From: Holacanthus passer | Lineage: Eukaryota; Chordata; Actinopteri; Pomacanthidae | NCBI GenBank assembly: GCA_025331565.1 | Contig: JAFREQ010000065.1 | Span: 1,256,501 to 1,320,500, forward strand | DNA length: 64,000 nt | Direction of reading: 5' to 3' | Shown here: piece after piece, positions 34,901-46,600 of the stretch | How the letters are laid out: every line of letters begins with the position of its first letter | Numbering within the stretch: the first letter of the stretch is position 1 | Program-made: the position numbers and the translations under genes | Notes under the pieces: generated by a model | Told to the model about the DNA's origin: nothing | What the model saw: only the letters and a program-made list of their open reading frames with translations | The model's database searches: none

Positions 34901-37900
34901 GATCCAGCAGCAGATTCAAATTAACTCCATAAATCTCTCTCATTTTTTTTTTTCTCTGGGAATGAATCTCAAAATGCTCATAACTTAGTGTACTCAGTAT
35001 AACAAGTTGGATTAGAAATATACTGTTTAAACATCACATAGATCACAGACATGGGAGACATTTTTTTTTGCAGCGTAGGAAATATATTTTCTTCTAATTC
35101 AAGCTCATGGATCGTTTGCTTCTCCCCAGATTTCTTCAAAATGTCGTATCACATCAGCAGCTGATAACTTTTAAGTAGCTGCACCTTTTCAGCCTCATGA
35201 CCCCGACTTCGCTGGTCTTTCTACATTTACAGTCGCACAGTTTGCTGCTTCAAAACCGTCACTTTACTCAAAGTTATTTTGAGACGTTAGCAAGTGGAAC
35301 AGTCTGAAGCTTCTTCCATCTGTGCCCTAATAATGAACCCACTTTCAAAGCCACTTAGATCTTTTTCTTCTTGAATTCTTCACCTCGGCCTGCTCAGCAT
35401 TCTCATACATGTAATAGAGCATTGCTGCAGTTTTCACCTAATGGTACCATGCACGTCCAGAAGCATCTGGTCGTTACGGTTCTCCTCTTCTTTACTCCTT
35501 TAAATAATTTTGCACATTGTAAGCATTGCATCAGTTTTAGATTTGTCCAAATAAGCGCTCACAAGGTCGAGGTATTCGAGAAATTTTTTTTTATCTATTC
35601 GTGAATTTGGCCATTAAATATTAGAAACATATTATAAGTCATAAATAATGCTCACAATGTTGAGTTGCTGAGAGTCTGCACACATACGACGAGTCTGTTG
35701 ATGTGAATCGGCATCGTGATGAAAGGGCTTGGAGGGAAAAAAAGGAAGAACGATGCTTTGAACTTCTTACTGGACATGTCGTGTGGGAAGGGAAGAGGAA
35801 GTTTCGATTTGGACTCGGCTGCATCAAACCAGCGTTGCACTCACTTTTTAATGACAAGGTTATTTTGGGAAAATTTGAGTGATATTTTAAACCCATCACA
35901 CAGACAGAGAATCGTTCCATGTCTTGTTGGAGCTTGTTTTTAAATGTCAGGGCAAAAATATCCGACAACAAATTAGATTTTTGTCAGACCAGACCAGGAC
36001 ATGACTTCACGTGTCGCTCACTTAGACTTGATAATTCTTAATTTCAAAGAGCAAAACCCTGGAGATCTTTAATAATGAAGGACCTCTCACCATATTTCAA
36101 AGAAGCTTTTCACAGTTAATTTTGCTGAGACGTGTCTGTCAGAAAGGCGGCACTGTGTCAAAGACCTGCATTTTTTATGAACTTTCATTAATTTGATTGA
36201 ATAATTCAGCGATCGCTTTGATGAGAGCGCCATCGTTCTTGTTGCTCTCACGGTTGTCAGCTTTTACACTTTGTCTAAACAAGATTACCCAAGTGCATTA
36301 TGCAATCTGAATGTGCCGCATGTGACAAGCCAGGTTTTTCATCAAGTCCTGTTTGTCCTATTTTCATTCTTATGTTTTTTTTTTTTTTATTCATTGTTCA
36401 AAAGGACAATATTTGAAAAACTCAACATTTAGAAAGAACTTCAGATGATTATGTGCTGAACAATGTGGAACAATATGTCCATGATGTGATATTTTAAAGC
36501 TGACACGAGAGAAGCTCCTCATTGGAAAGATGAATACGCTCTATCCGACTCATGTTTTCACACTTTCAGTCCTTGAGCTGGTCTAATTTCACAGAGTCTT
36601 CTGTAGACTTGTTCTGCATTAATCTATCCAGGTTCTCTCTTTAAATATAGATTTTTTTTCTCATGACTGACACCTTGTAGTTTTCGCCTCATTACAATTT
36701 CTCATTTAGTCTCTGGAATAAATGACGGCTTCAGTTTTACAACTTTTGTGACCTTTGCTAATAATAATCTTGTTTGAACAGTGCAGAATAATCTGTGTTG
36801 GTTTAGAGAGAGTTTTCCCTCTCACATATTTTGCCCTCTGATTCCTTTCTGAATTTATCACAACACACTGATCCAGCATTACTGATATGAGAGGGCAGAA
36901 TTATATTATAATAGATTTCCTTCTCCATTGTATTATGTTATTGAAATGCTTGGCAAACCAGTTTTTTTATCCACATGTTTGCAGCATTACATCTGAGTGT
37001 GATAACTCATATCTGCTGTAACAAGCAAAAGTTTTCATCCGTTTTTTTTTTTTTGAGTCACATTGACTGTAGATTGCATTGTAATAATTGAGAACTGTCC
37101 ACTCCAATAAACAAACCAAAGCAGCCTCCTCTGTGGGTGTAAGAAACTTTCCCTCAAACTTCAATCCAATTGCGACCTCGTGCTCCACACATCTCACCTA
37201 TTCAGCAGTCTCAAACTTGATTTTCTCCAGACCTCTTGGAATGAGCCGCTGTTGTGGCTTCGGTCAGTTTACGGCGGCTGTGATAGATGGCAGAGCGGCT
37301 GATTGAACTGATTCAAAAGTGCATTTTTGAAGGGGACAAATGCTTCGACCACAGGAGAAAGTTAAACTGTTTTCCAAAGCTTGTTTTTTTTTTTTAAACA
37401 AAGTTTCATGGAATAAAACGTGAAACACACGTCTCACGACGGCATATTTATTGCTTTATTTGACTTATACCGCTTCAACAACTGCAAATCAAATATTCCT
37501 GAGTGCATAATGAAGAAGAAAAGGAAGGCTGAGAAATGAAATGCACTTTTAATTATTTAGCAAACTGCTGAATGGAGCTAAAGCACTGTTCTCCTCATCA
37601 AACAGAGTGATGCACGGCGCGAGGAGAGCGAGGATCTGCTGCAGTCTGTCAAAAGCCGACACTCTCCGAGCTGTCTGCTTAACGAACTGCCTGCCCGCTC
37701 CCTGGGAAGTTGCAGGGAAATGCTTCTGCTTTAATGGATCTTTAATTCACAGCCACAGCCCTGCCTGTAACCTCCTATCCCCCAGTGCCATCAACATTAC
37801 ACCTTGGCAGAGTCTCTGCCGGGTTTAGATAGTAGATGTCAGATGCTGTGCAGGAGAAACACAATTAGGCCTTAGTTTAAGAGCCTTAAAAGAAAGTGTT

Positions 37901-38376
37901 AACAAGCAGTGCATTTTATTTTTAATGATTGACTTGTGGCTACAGGGATAATTACTCTGTTGGACCAGCAAATGATTAGAGATCAAAGTTTCTGTTAAGT
38001 GAACTTTAATGAGACGTGAAACACCCCCTCGAACAGACTTCAATCATAGACGTGACTGTGAATATGCAGACTGCCTCGACACACTCCTGCAATTTCTGAT
38101 GTAACAATGATCATTCTGCAAACTCAATGGCAGAATAGATTGCGCGTTACCGCTGCTCAAAATGACCGATGTGAGCTTCTTCTCCTGGCGGCCCCTTCGT
38201 CAGGTCAGGGTGACACTGGTTTTCAATGCGCTCTGAAGCTCATCTGAATGTTTGTTCCTGGGCAGAGTCTGTAGTCACGGTTAAAAGAAACCAAAAGAAA
38301 CAGTCGGTAAGAAACAGGAAGTAAACAAGATATCCTGTGTCACAGTCAGATTAAATCAGCCTCTGAAAGTAATATA
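31961..38376. other. Intergenic, nothing recognised
   Basis: Holds the A15(CA)10 microsatellite at 32936-32970, T tracts near 36370 and 37042, and many short frames without family resemblance. The moderately GC-rich stretch at 37600-37830 is apparently unique and might be conserved, but this cannot be judged here. Confidence 0.6.
32936..32970 (+). repeat. A15 followed by (CA)10 microsatellite
   Basis: An uninterrupted A15 (32936-32950) runs directly into ten CA units (32951-32970). It is a typical polymorphic simple repeat, probably seeded on a poly(A) tail. Confidence 0.95.
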
Positions 38377-39190
38377 TACACAGTTGGGTCCAAAAGCCTG
38401 AGACCACATTGGAAATCTCTAATATTTTCAAATCAATGTGGAAAAATAAGTTTGAGGATTGAAGGTTTGAAGAAGTTATGACATGTAAAATGAAAATGAA
38501 GAACTATTTCCAGGTCAGCAATCAAATGTAAGCAAACTTGTGATGTTGACCATGAACTCCTTTGTTTGAAAAAATTTCTGATTTCCCTTTGATTGTAGTA
38601 ACCATTCAGACGACACACAGGTGGATTTGATCTACTCTTCACTCAAGCAACTCAACCAGCTTTGCTTCCTCGGTGCCTCTAGAAATGCTCACTGGAGTTG
38701 AGGTCAGGTGACTGCGGAGGAAAGTCCATGACGGTCAGGGTTCAGGCTTTTTTCCCACATCCCTGGAAATCACTGCTGATGGTTTCTGCACCACTGAACT
38801 CTGAAATGTAAATTCATCTTTGTAATGAGGGGTTTATGTGGTGCAACCTTACCATAATATCCATCTCTATGTAATTGTTGACGGACTGTTGGTGCTGACA
38901 GTCTGATCATGTCACCTGAGGAAGAGTCGCTCTCACATGTCGCGCTAATGCACGAGCATCACGGCCGTTATCGTATTTACAGACGTCTCTCCCATAGATC
39001 TAATGCAGGTGGCATTGAAACACCATCCAGTCGAGCAGCCGCTGTGACTGAGTGGTTGGTTTTGTAATGCAAATGCAAATCCTCTCTCAGTATAATAATG
39101 GCCGAACACTAAGTGAACACCAGATCTGAACATATTACATGACATGTATCACTCTGCATACGTCCGTGTAACATGCTTGAAGACTTTTGT
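38377..39190 (-). pseudogene. Decayed Tc1/mariner-like DNA transposon
   Basis: The left end reads 'tacacagttgggtccaaaag' then 'cctgagaccac', a Tc1-like terminal repeat next to a TA. On the minus strand, 38773-38898 encodes 42 open codons containing PTVRQQLHRDGYYGKVAPHK and PLITKMNLHFRVQWC, a clear Tc1-type helix-turn-helix region. At 38697-38714 the minus strand gives QSPDLN, the conserved motif near the last catalytic residue, in a different frame. In intact transposases the two motifs are more than 150 residues apart, but here only about 58 bp separate them. Most of the catalytic core is therefore deleted, and a frameshift and stops are present. The right end is uncertain: 'gaagacttttgttttgaaa' near 39179 may be the degraded second terminal repeat. 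Confidence 0.8.
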
Positions 39191-40724
39191 TTTGAAATCA
39201 TGTCTATTGTGATCAAAATAAAAGAAAATTCTAATGCCTTTAAATCTTCAAAGACAATAGCCGGAGCCTTTAAAATGTGCAAACAGGTTCAATAATTGAT
39301 TAGTGAATAACTCAAGTGAATTGGGTGCCTATTTTTTTATGACTCCGAGCCAATTTCATTAAAAATAAAAGGGGCACGAAAGATGTGTATCAACGATGTC
39401 TGATGCCCAGAAGCAGCGAGATTTACCAGAAACATTCTGAAGACATTAAAAATCAAGGCTCAGTTGTCGCTCATTAACAGCACGTCTGCAGAATGAAGAA
39501 TAGAAGAAGGAAAGACAACGGCCCAAGGCTGAACTTTTACCTCTTGACATCATCTGTGAGCATCCCCACTCGCCTGAAGATGTTTATATCCCTGAGAGCT
39601 TCAAGGAAACGCTGCCGATTCTTATTTGTGCGTGTGGGAGTGTTTCCCCAAACAGATTCTGTTCTTGTTATTTCATTATTTTCTTTTCTGATTCCTATCT
39701 GAGCGCACAAAATCTTTTTAATCTCAAGCAGAGCCGGCACCGTTTCAGACACAGCAGATCTGTTCTTTTTGAAATGAGATTCACGGACAACAATTCAGCA
39801 ACATATCTGTAATATTACTTTGCAAATGTCACTCCTCTAACAAATCCCAATAAATTGTATGTAAAAAAAAAAGATCTTTATTGCTTTGAGCATATTTGTT
39901 TTGCAGAAGAATCAATTGGATTCAATAAACAGAGCTCGGTCTTATTATTAATATGTTAGTCTTTTATTGAACAAGCATAGCAGGGTGGCTCCTACAGATG
40001 ATCATGATGCATCTATTTGTTCTTGTGAGAAATATTGAGATGAGCAAAGAAAGAAAGAGTGGCCTCAAATACAGGCAGTTAAAAAGGCTACAACAGGTTT
40101 ATGTCCACGTGTCTAGAAATAAGGAAAAACATAAAAGCGAAGTGTTAATTTGGCCCAAAACATCATCAGAAAACAGTCACATTTTGGAAAACAATAGTGG
40201 AATTAAAAATTATTGGTGGCATATTAAATACCTTATCCTGAAATATGAGCTGCCCATTAAATGTCATATGTTAGAACGAGGACCCCTGGAGAGCCTTGAT
40301 CCTCTTTAACAGCTCAATAACACAACGAACACTGTTTTAATGCCTTGATACTTTTCCTAATTAAAAAAAAGGTGCAATATGTAAGAATGCAAAGCAGTGT
40401 ACATGTATTAATCACTTTATTTTGCCAATGTGTGAACAGATTTTAATGTAACAGCATGTGGACAGATTCGGACACAGCTTTTCCAGGAAAAGCCACAGGA
40501 TGTGATGTTAGCTGACACTGGCTTAGAAATGTCCATTAACATCAACAACAGCAGAACAGAGTCTAACACGAAGTCCAAAGCCCAACGTCAGAGCCAACAT
40601 TACTGTGAAGCATATATTGTCACATAGTTGTAATCCAACCAAAGTACACAATATAAAGAAGTGCATGTGTTCATATACAGTATGTTCTCAGAGACATGAT
40701 CAACAACTTTGCTTTTATCATGGG

Positions 40725-40755
<31 letters not shown>

Positions 40756-43463
40756 AGCCTCATCTCATCAGTCCAGGCTACTTTACACTCAGCTGACTGT
40801 ATGTAAGGACGTGTTTCCTGTGTCTATGTGGGACAGATGTTGTGTTGGTGGGTCCGCCTGCGCTGTATCGGCTCCGTCCTTGCACGGTGAGACGAGGAGG
40901 GGGGGGGAGGTCACAATACAAGTCCCAGGTGAGACCATCAGTGGCAGGATGCATTTGTGCGATAGAGTGATGAGGCGAGAGGGAAGGAGAGGTCTGAAGG
41001 AATTGAAGAGAAAGGATGGAGGGAGGAGGAAGGGAAGGAGGGATGGGGGGGGCTGGGGTGACCTCTCCTGTCCCTGTGAAGCTGCAGTTTACTTTTGTAA
41101 TCCCCCACAGAACAGCTAAGGGGGATATTCACACCGCGCTTCCCTTGAGGAAATAAAGGTGACAGTGGAAATGATAAATTTTGTGCTCGGTGGGTTAAAT
41201 GTGAGATTGCTGCTCATGCGACAATTCCTGTAACTAGTACAGGAAATTTCCTGCCGACTGAAGTCCGCATTAGACATGACTGGTGGTTGTGTGAAACTAG
41301 AAGCGGCACAATAAAACAATCACAATCCTCAACGTGAGCTGGAATAGAGGGAAGTACAGTGTGCTTACTTTGCATTTATAGCAACACATTCTTGGTAATT
41401 GTCTTTCGATTTGTTCTGTGTGTCTGTTATTATTCTTGTTTAGTAGGACCTTAACGCTGAGGCGCAGGCTAATGGAAATCTCCTCGAGCTTGCCTGTAGC
41501 TAAAGATGCGCCGCCAAGTCTCCCATCAACGGTACGCTGTGCATTTGGGCCTGTATTTATTCAGCCACTTTATTAACGTAAGAGATTATCATCCACATAA
41601 CTGCTTAGAGACAGAGCTGCTTTGGCTTTTCAGATTTGCCTCTGCTCGTTCCTAAGCTGAGGAGTATTCCATCCCAACTGCCTGCATGTAATTGGAATTC
41701 ACCAGAGTTTAGTCCCTGCACGCTTTAATCACTGTCATCCCTAAGATGAACCATAACGAGGTTTTGTTCGCAATCTCTTCTGCACTTGTAGGTAGTCATC
41801 TATTCACCGCCCCATTCTTGTTGACCTGGCAAGGGATGCGGCAAACAATTTCTGCAGACAACTGCAGGGAAGGCGGCGGAGTTCAGCAACATCAAGGTGT
41901 TGCGATGAGATATCAGAAAGCTCGGCGAGGTTGATACGCCGTAGCGGGGGGAAATAAGAGGAATCTCTGGGAGCAGATCAGATCGGTCTCGAGCTGCATA
42001 ACCCCAAGAATCAGCTTAAAGAAAGAAAGAATGTCAGAGCTGGCAACTTGACATCAAAGTGGAATCTCCCCCTCAGATGTTTTTCTCCTTTTACCTGAAA
42101 GGCCATGAGATGTTCCTCCTGTTGCAGTGAAAAGAAAGTTGGCGAAAGCTTGCTCAACTATTGCAAGAGAAACAGAATGCACACGGTGAAATTAAACCTG
42201 ATCTCTCCATGAGATTAGATATTGATTCGTCTTCCAAATGACAATAAAGAGATCTGGCTGGAGATGATTAGGTATTTATACTTCATATCGTTATTTCCTT
42301 TTCCCCCTGCGCCCACCGAGGATTCAATAACGCGAAATTATTGCTGAGCTTATGGTGTGAAAATCTGCATTAGTAATAAACAATACAGTGATTCATTTTT
42401 TATCATCCTCAGACTTCATGCTCCATAAGCTTTCAGCCACTGTGAGTAGTTTCACTGAGTTTAGTTGGAAACTGATTTCCTTTGCTTCTGCAGCTGCTGC
42501 GTTGCCTTTGACAGAGTCTGATGGAGGAGTTTCGCACGACGCCGTGACCCTGGAGCTCTCTGCCATTAGGATCTCATTTCTCCACCTGGAAGAGAAGGGC
42601 TCGCTCTGGAGAAAGCAGTAATAACCATTGAAAACGGTGAGTCACACAGCCTGAGAATCTCGTGGACGGACGTATGAAGATGCATGAGCACGTGCTGAAG
42701 ATCCAAAACTCCCTGAACTGGATGACACTACAGCAAGAGCTGACAAATCAAGGACTGTCTACGAGAGAAAACACCCTGAACAACCAGAGCTCCACTCAGC
42801 TGATTGATTGACGGAAGGATCGACAAATATTTGTTTTCTCACATTATTTGAGCTACTACATGCAAAGAAGCACGCCGACGCTTAATATACCTTCCCTTCA
42901 GCTGTTTGCATATTATGAGTCATGAAACATTTTGGCAGGTAATTCTAAGACACCTAAGGTCCATACATTTTTCATATGATTCATTTTTCCTGCAGCAGCG
43001 CGGTGTCTAAACAAAACAAATTACTCTCCTTCAAAAGGATTTTTTTTTTTTTTTTTTTTTTTATGTGCAGTTCAGTTTGTGAAATCAAAGCAGGCTCCAG
43101 TCTGGTTTCCACTGAATAAAAGCTGAAAATAACAAACACAGATACATTTTTTTGTACATTCATGAGAAAGCTTTAATTGGCCAGCGGCATTAAGGCTTGG
43201 GCTAGTTTCACAGCACCGACCAGAAATATGTCCTTCTCTCCATTTAGTGTGGATCAATCAGTTGGGTTTCAAAGTGTGAGCAGGTGTTGACCTGTACTTT
43301 TGTATTTACATGAGACCATTCACCCACAGGCGATGAATATTCTCATATCTGTGTCGCATGTGTTGCAGATTGTTTGTCAGAATATTGGCTGTAAAGTTGT
43401 GAGAAAAGGTGCAATTCAAAGGACTTCATTTCATTTCATTTCTTGTGTATTCTGTCTCTCAAT
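39191..43463. other. Intergenic, nothing recognised
   Basis: Contains A28 at 40725-40752, a purine-rich strand with G9 and G8 runs at 40890-41060 that creates a spurious 136-codon frame, and T23 at 43040-43062. No gene was recognised. Confidence 0.6.
40725..40752 (+). repeat. Poly(A) tract, 28 nt
   Basis: An uninterrupted A28 preceded by 'tttatcatggg' and followed by 'tcaagcctcatctcatcagt'. It may be a retroposon tail, but no body was recognised upstream. Confidence 0.9.
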
Positions 43464-43665
43464 ATGTCCTTTGGCAAAATACTAAACCCCAGATTGCCGC
43501 TCTGCCATCACTGTGTGAATGTGTGTGGATGGTTAATGGTGGCTGCAATCTGCTTCCAATCAGCCATCATGTATGAATGTGAGTGAGTGAATGGGCGAAT
43601 GCTGGCTGGCTTTGAGTGGCCTAATGAGATGAGAAGAGCCATATATAAATGCAGTCCATTTACAT
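43464..43665 (+). repeat. Teleost SINE/LINE-type retroposon 3' region, sense
   Basis: In order: 'tgtcctttggcaaaatacta', 'aaccccagattgccgctctg', 'gtgtgaatgtgtgtggatgg', 'gtgagtgaatgggcgaatg' and 'atataaatgcagtccattta', ending catttaaattt. This matches the common fish retroposon end 'ctt..gcaagacact..acccc..attgcc..tgtgtgaatg...tatataaatgcagtccattta'. The copy is diverged and has no open frame. Confidence 0.7.
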
Positions 43666-46600
43666 TTAAATTTGGAAAAACCTGTGCAATCTTTTTTCCC
43701 TAGAAATCAAACATTTTGTCTCTGCAATCTACTCTTATTTTGAAATTCTACTTTTAGTGTTCTAGACAAATATCAAAACCAGTGTAGGCCGACTAGAATA
43801 CAAATGTATCTGTATTTTTTTACTATGGATTTTATTAGCAAGCAAGTATAAGATATCCAGCAAACAATTCAAAATGTTATCTTTTTCTTTGTGTGACAAA
43901 AGGTTTGACCCATATCTAATTTTTAACTTTCCTTGTTCACAATAACACTGTGACACGAGTCAAATCCAAGTCAGTGGTCTGTCTGAGTTAGTAATTATCC
44001 ACCAACATGGATGAACATGGGCTGGATGCTGCATGTAATTGCACAAAGACAATTACGTAAATCATTTTAGTGTTAATTACATGATAACCCCAATGCAATA
44101 TAAAGATAAATGACTTTAGACTAGAACAGGTTTGAAGATATTAAATGCACAAGTGCTTATTAATGTAAAAAGAAAATGACAAACGAACGCACACAAAATC
44201 AAATACAAACAGAAATGAAATAACTTGCTTGTCACTTATCCAACATCCAGCCTGTGATGACATTTACATCACGTGTAAAACTAATTCAGCACTTTATAAA
44301 CATAGCTTCTAGGGGACAGGGTTGATGGATGAGTCCACTGTGGGTTGATCATACGAAAGCAGAGCAAACTTCCAGAGACACAGTAGTAACTCTTTGTGGT
44401 TACTGTACAAACTGAACTGTCAGAATATGAATGACACCTATCATTTAGTTAAAAAGAGAAGATAAGAGCAAGGTGTTCCATAGCGTGACTCCAGACGGTT
44501 AAATCTCAAACTGCTGTCAACGTATATTCCATCTGTTCCTTCGCTTTACTAAAGGGAGCAGTCGTCCTTCACACGAGCCTGATCTCATTTCACAGCGAGT
44601 GTCAAACTGACACCGTGTACTTGTCTCGCCGCACAGTCCGGCGTCGGCAAGAAAGTCAGAAGTACAGATTTTTCAATTCAGAGGAAGAAGAAATATATAT
44701 ATTTAGAGAGTAAATCTGTTGTGTGACATCCTGTCGGTTCAGTGTAGCCTCAGGATGGAGGGTGAACTATCGAGGACTCTGTTATTGAAGTGTAGCTGCT
44801 CGAGTTGGAAATAAACTCTCCTGAGCGACTGCCTCTCAATTAATCTGAGAAATTAACAGAAGGAACGTTTGATTATTTCATTTATCGCAGCTGGTTAGGT
44901 GGAAAAAAAAGCATCACCAAAATCTACAAGTGACACCTGTCAGCACCTCTGGAGGTTGAGCCTTTGTTTCTCTTCCCTGTCTTCAATTATGTAAGAAAAC
45001 TTCCCTCCTCACTCGCTGGCACAGTTTCAGCACAAACCAACACTGATGAACATCCTGGAGCTATTCTTGTAATTTCCTTTGCTTATTTATTTACGTGTAA
45101 AGAGATGCAGAGATACGGTGTGTGGGTTTGAATGGCAGACGATAAAGAGGAGCGCTTCCACAAAAAGTGAGCGGATTAATCTTTTTTTTTTTTTTTTTTT
45201 AGTCATGTTGTCGACTATCAGTGATTGGAGAAGAATTTACCCCCAAACCTGTGTAGTTTACAGAATAAGTGTAGGGGAGTGTGATAAAAGCCTTTTATCC
45301 AGGTGACTGTGCTCGAGGAAAAGAATAAAGAGGAAAATGCAGTTGCTGTTTGATAAATTCAAAGGACAGATACATCAGAGTGCAAAGAAATCTGATGAAA
45401 ATCATGTAATTTCTTTTGCTTGTATGTGAAAAATTTGATTTTAGTGGGGCAAACCCAAGTGCCAAAGAGAAAGCACAAATTCCTGGATGAATTTGAATAG
45501 TTTTCCAAAAATCACTTTACATGCACGTTGTAAATAACTACCTGAAACCACGCTCAGCATAAAAATGGAAAGATGCTCCCGAGGTTCCTGCGGGGTCGGC
45601 TGTTAAATGAGATGGCAAGGTGAAGGAGGAGAAAGAAAAGGGAGGTGGGTGGAAATATCCATGACAGGCGAGCCGAAGCCCCGCTGTACACATACTTTCA
45701 CTTGTGACCTTTGACCCCTGCTGGGAGAAGCTTACTGTCGAAGCACCCCTACCCTTAGCTTTTCATGATTTGGTTGTGTACCTTTAGAGATACCTGCGAT
45801 TTCCAGGAGAGAAACAAGAAACCCAGGCATCACATATCATATGAAACCCTGAATAGAACTATATCAGATAGTGATGAATAAATATCGACTCCTCCGTCGA
45901 GGTGCAGGATTCACTTCTGGGCGTTATCTCACACGGTGGACGGCCAGTGCCGAGCGTGGATTTGCAGGGCCGCTTCAGAGGACGTCCCTGACACACAGCG
46001 ATCTGAAGAGGGATCCCAGGGAATATCATCCATGCAGAATGTGGATTTGAAGCGAGGAGCCAGGAGACGTGCCTGTGACTTTCCAGCTGTATCCGATACC
46101 CCTGATGAATAAATATGGACTGGGTGTTTTTGTGAGGAAGTGCACTTTTCACCGAGGTGGTTTTGTTGCGTGCAAACCGTGACGGAGCCACCAATCGTTG
46201 GCAAACGATATTACTACTCTAAAGAGTGACAGTAATTCTCTTAAAAAATTTCTTACTGGTCCATTGCTTAAACTGGTCATATATAATATTATAGTAGCTG
46301 TATTTATTTATTTTTTAATTTTAGTATTGAAAATTAGGAGATTTGTTTGTTTATGGTCAAAATGCATTATGGGTGTATCATATCATCAGTATTTGGTAAT
46401 TGTCTCCAACCCACTTGCAGAAACTTGGGGCCATTGAATTGAACAATTACCTCAATAGTCACTACTTTTCTTCCCAGCTCTCATATTTTGGAACACAAAC
46501 TTCCGACCAACTGCCACTTCAAGATAATCCCCGTCTTCACTTTCTGGCTCCACAATGAAGAATGAAGCTGTGAGTGTCACAGAGAATTTTATTCTCGAGA

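Noticed and set aside
40709..41119. 136-codon + strand frame
   Set aside because: Begins in the A28 tract (poly-lysine) and runs through a purine-rich repeat; a composition artefact.
46198..46437. 79-codon frame with a hydrophobic helix
   Set aside because: AT-rich chance frame; hydrophobic runs come from T-rich codons and no homologue is recognised.
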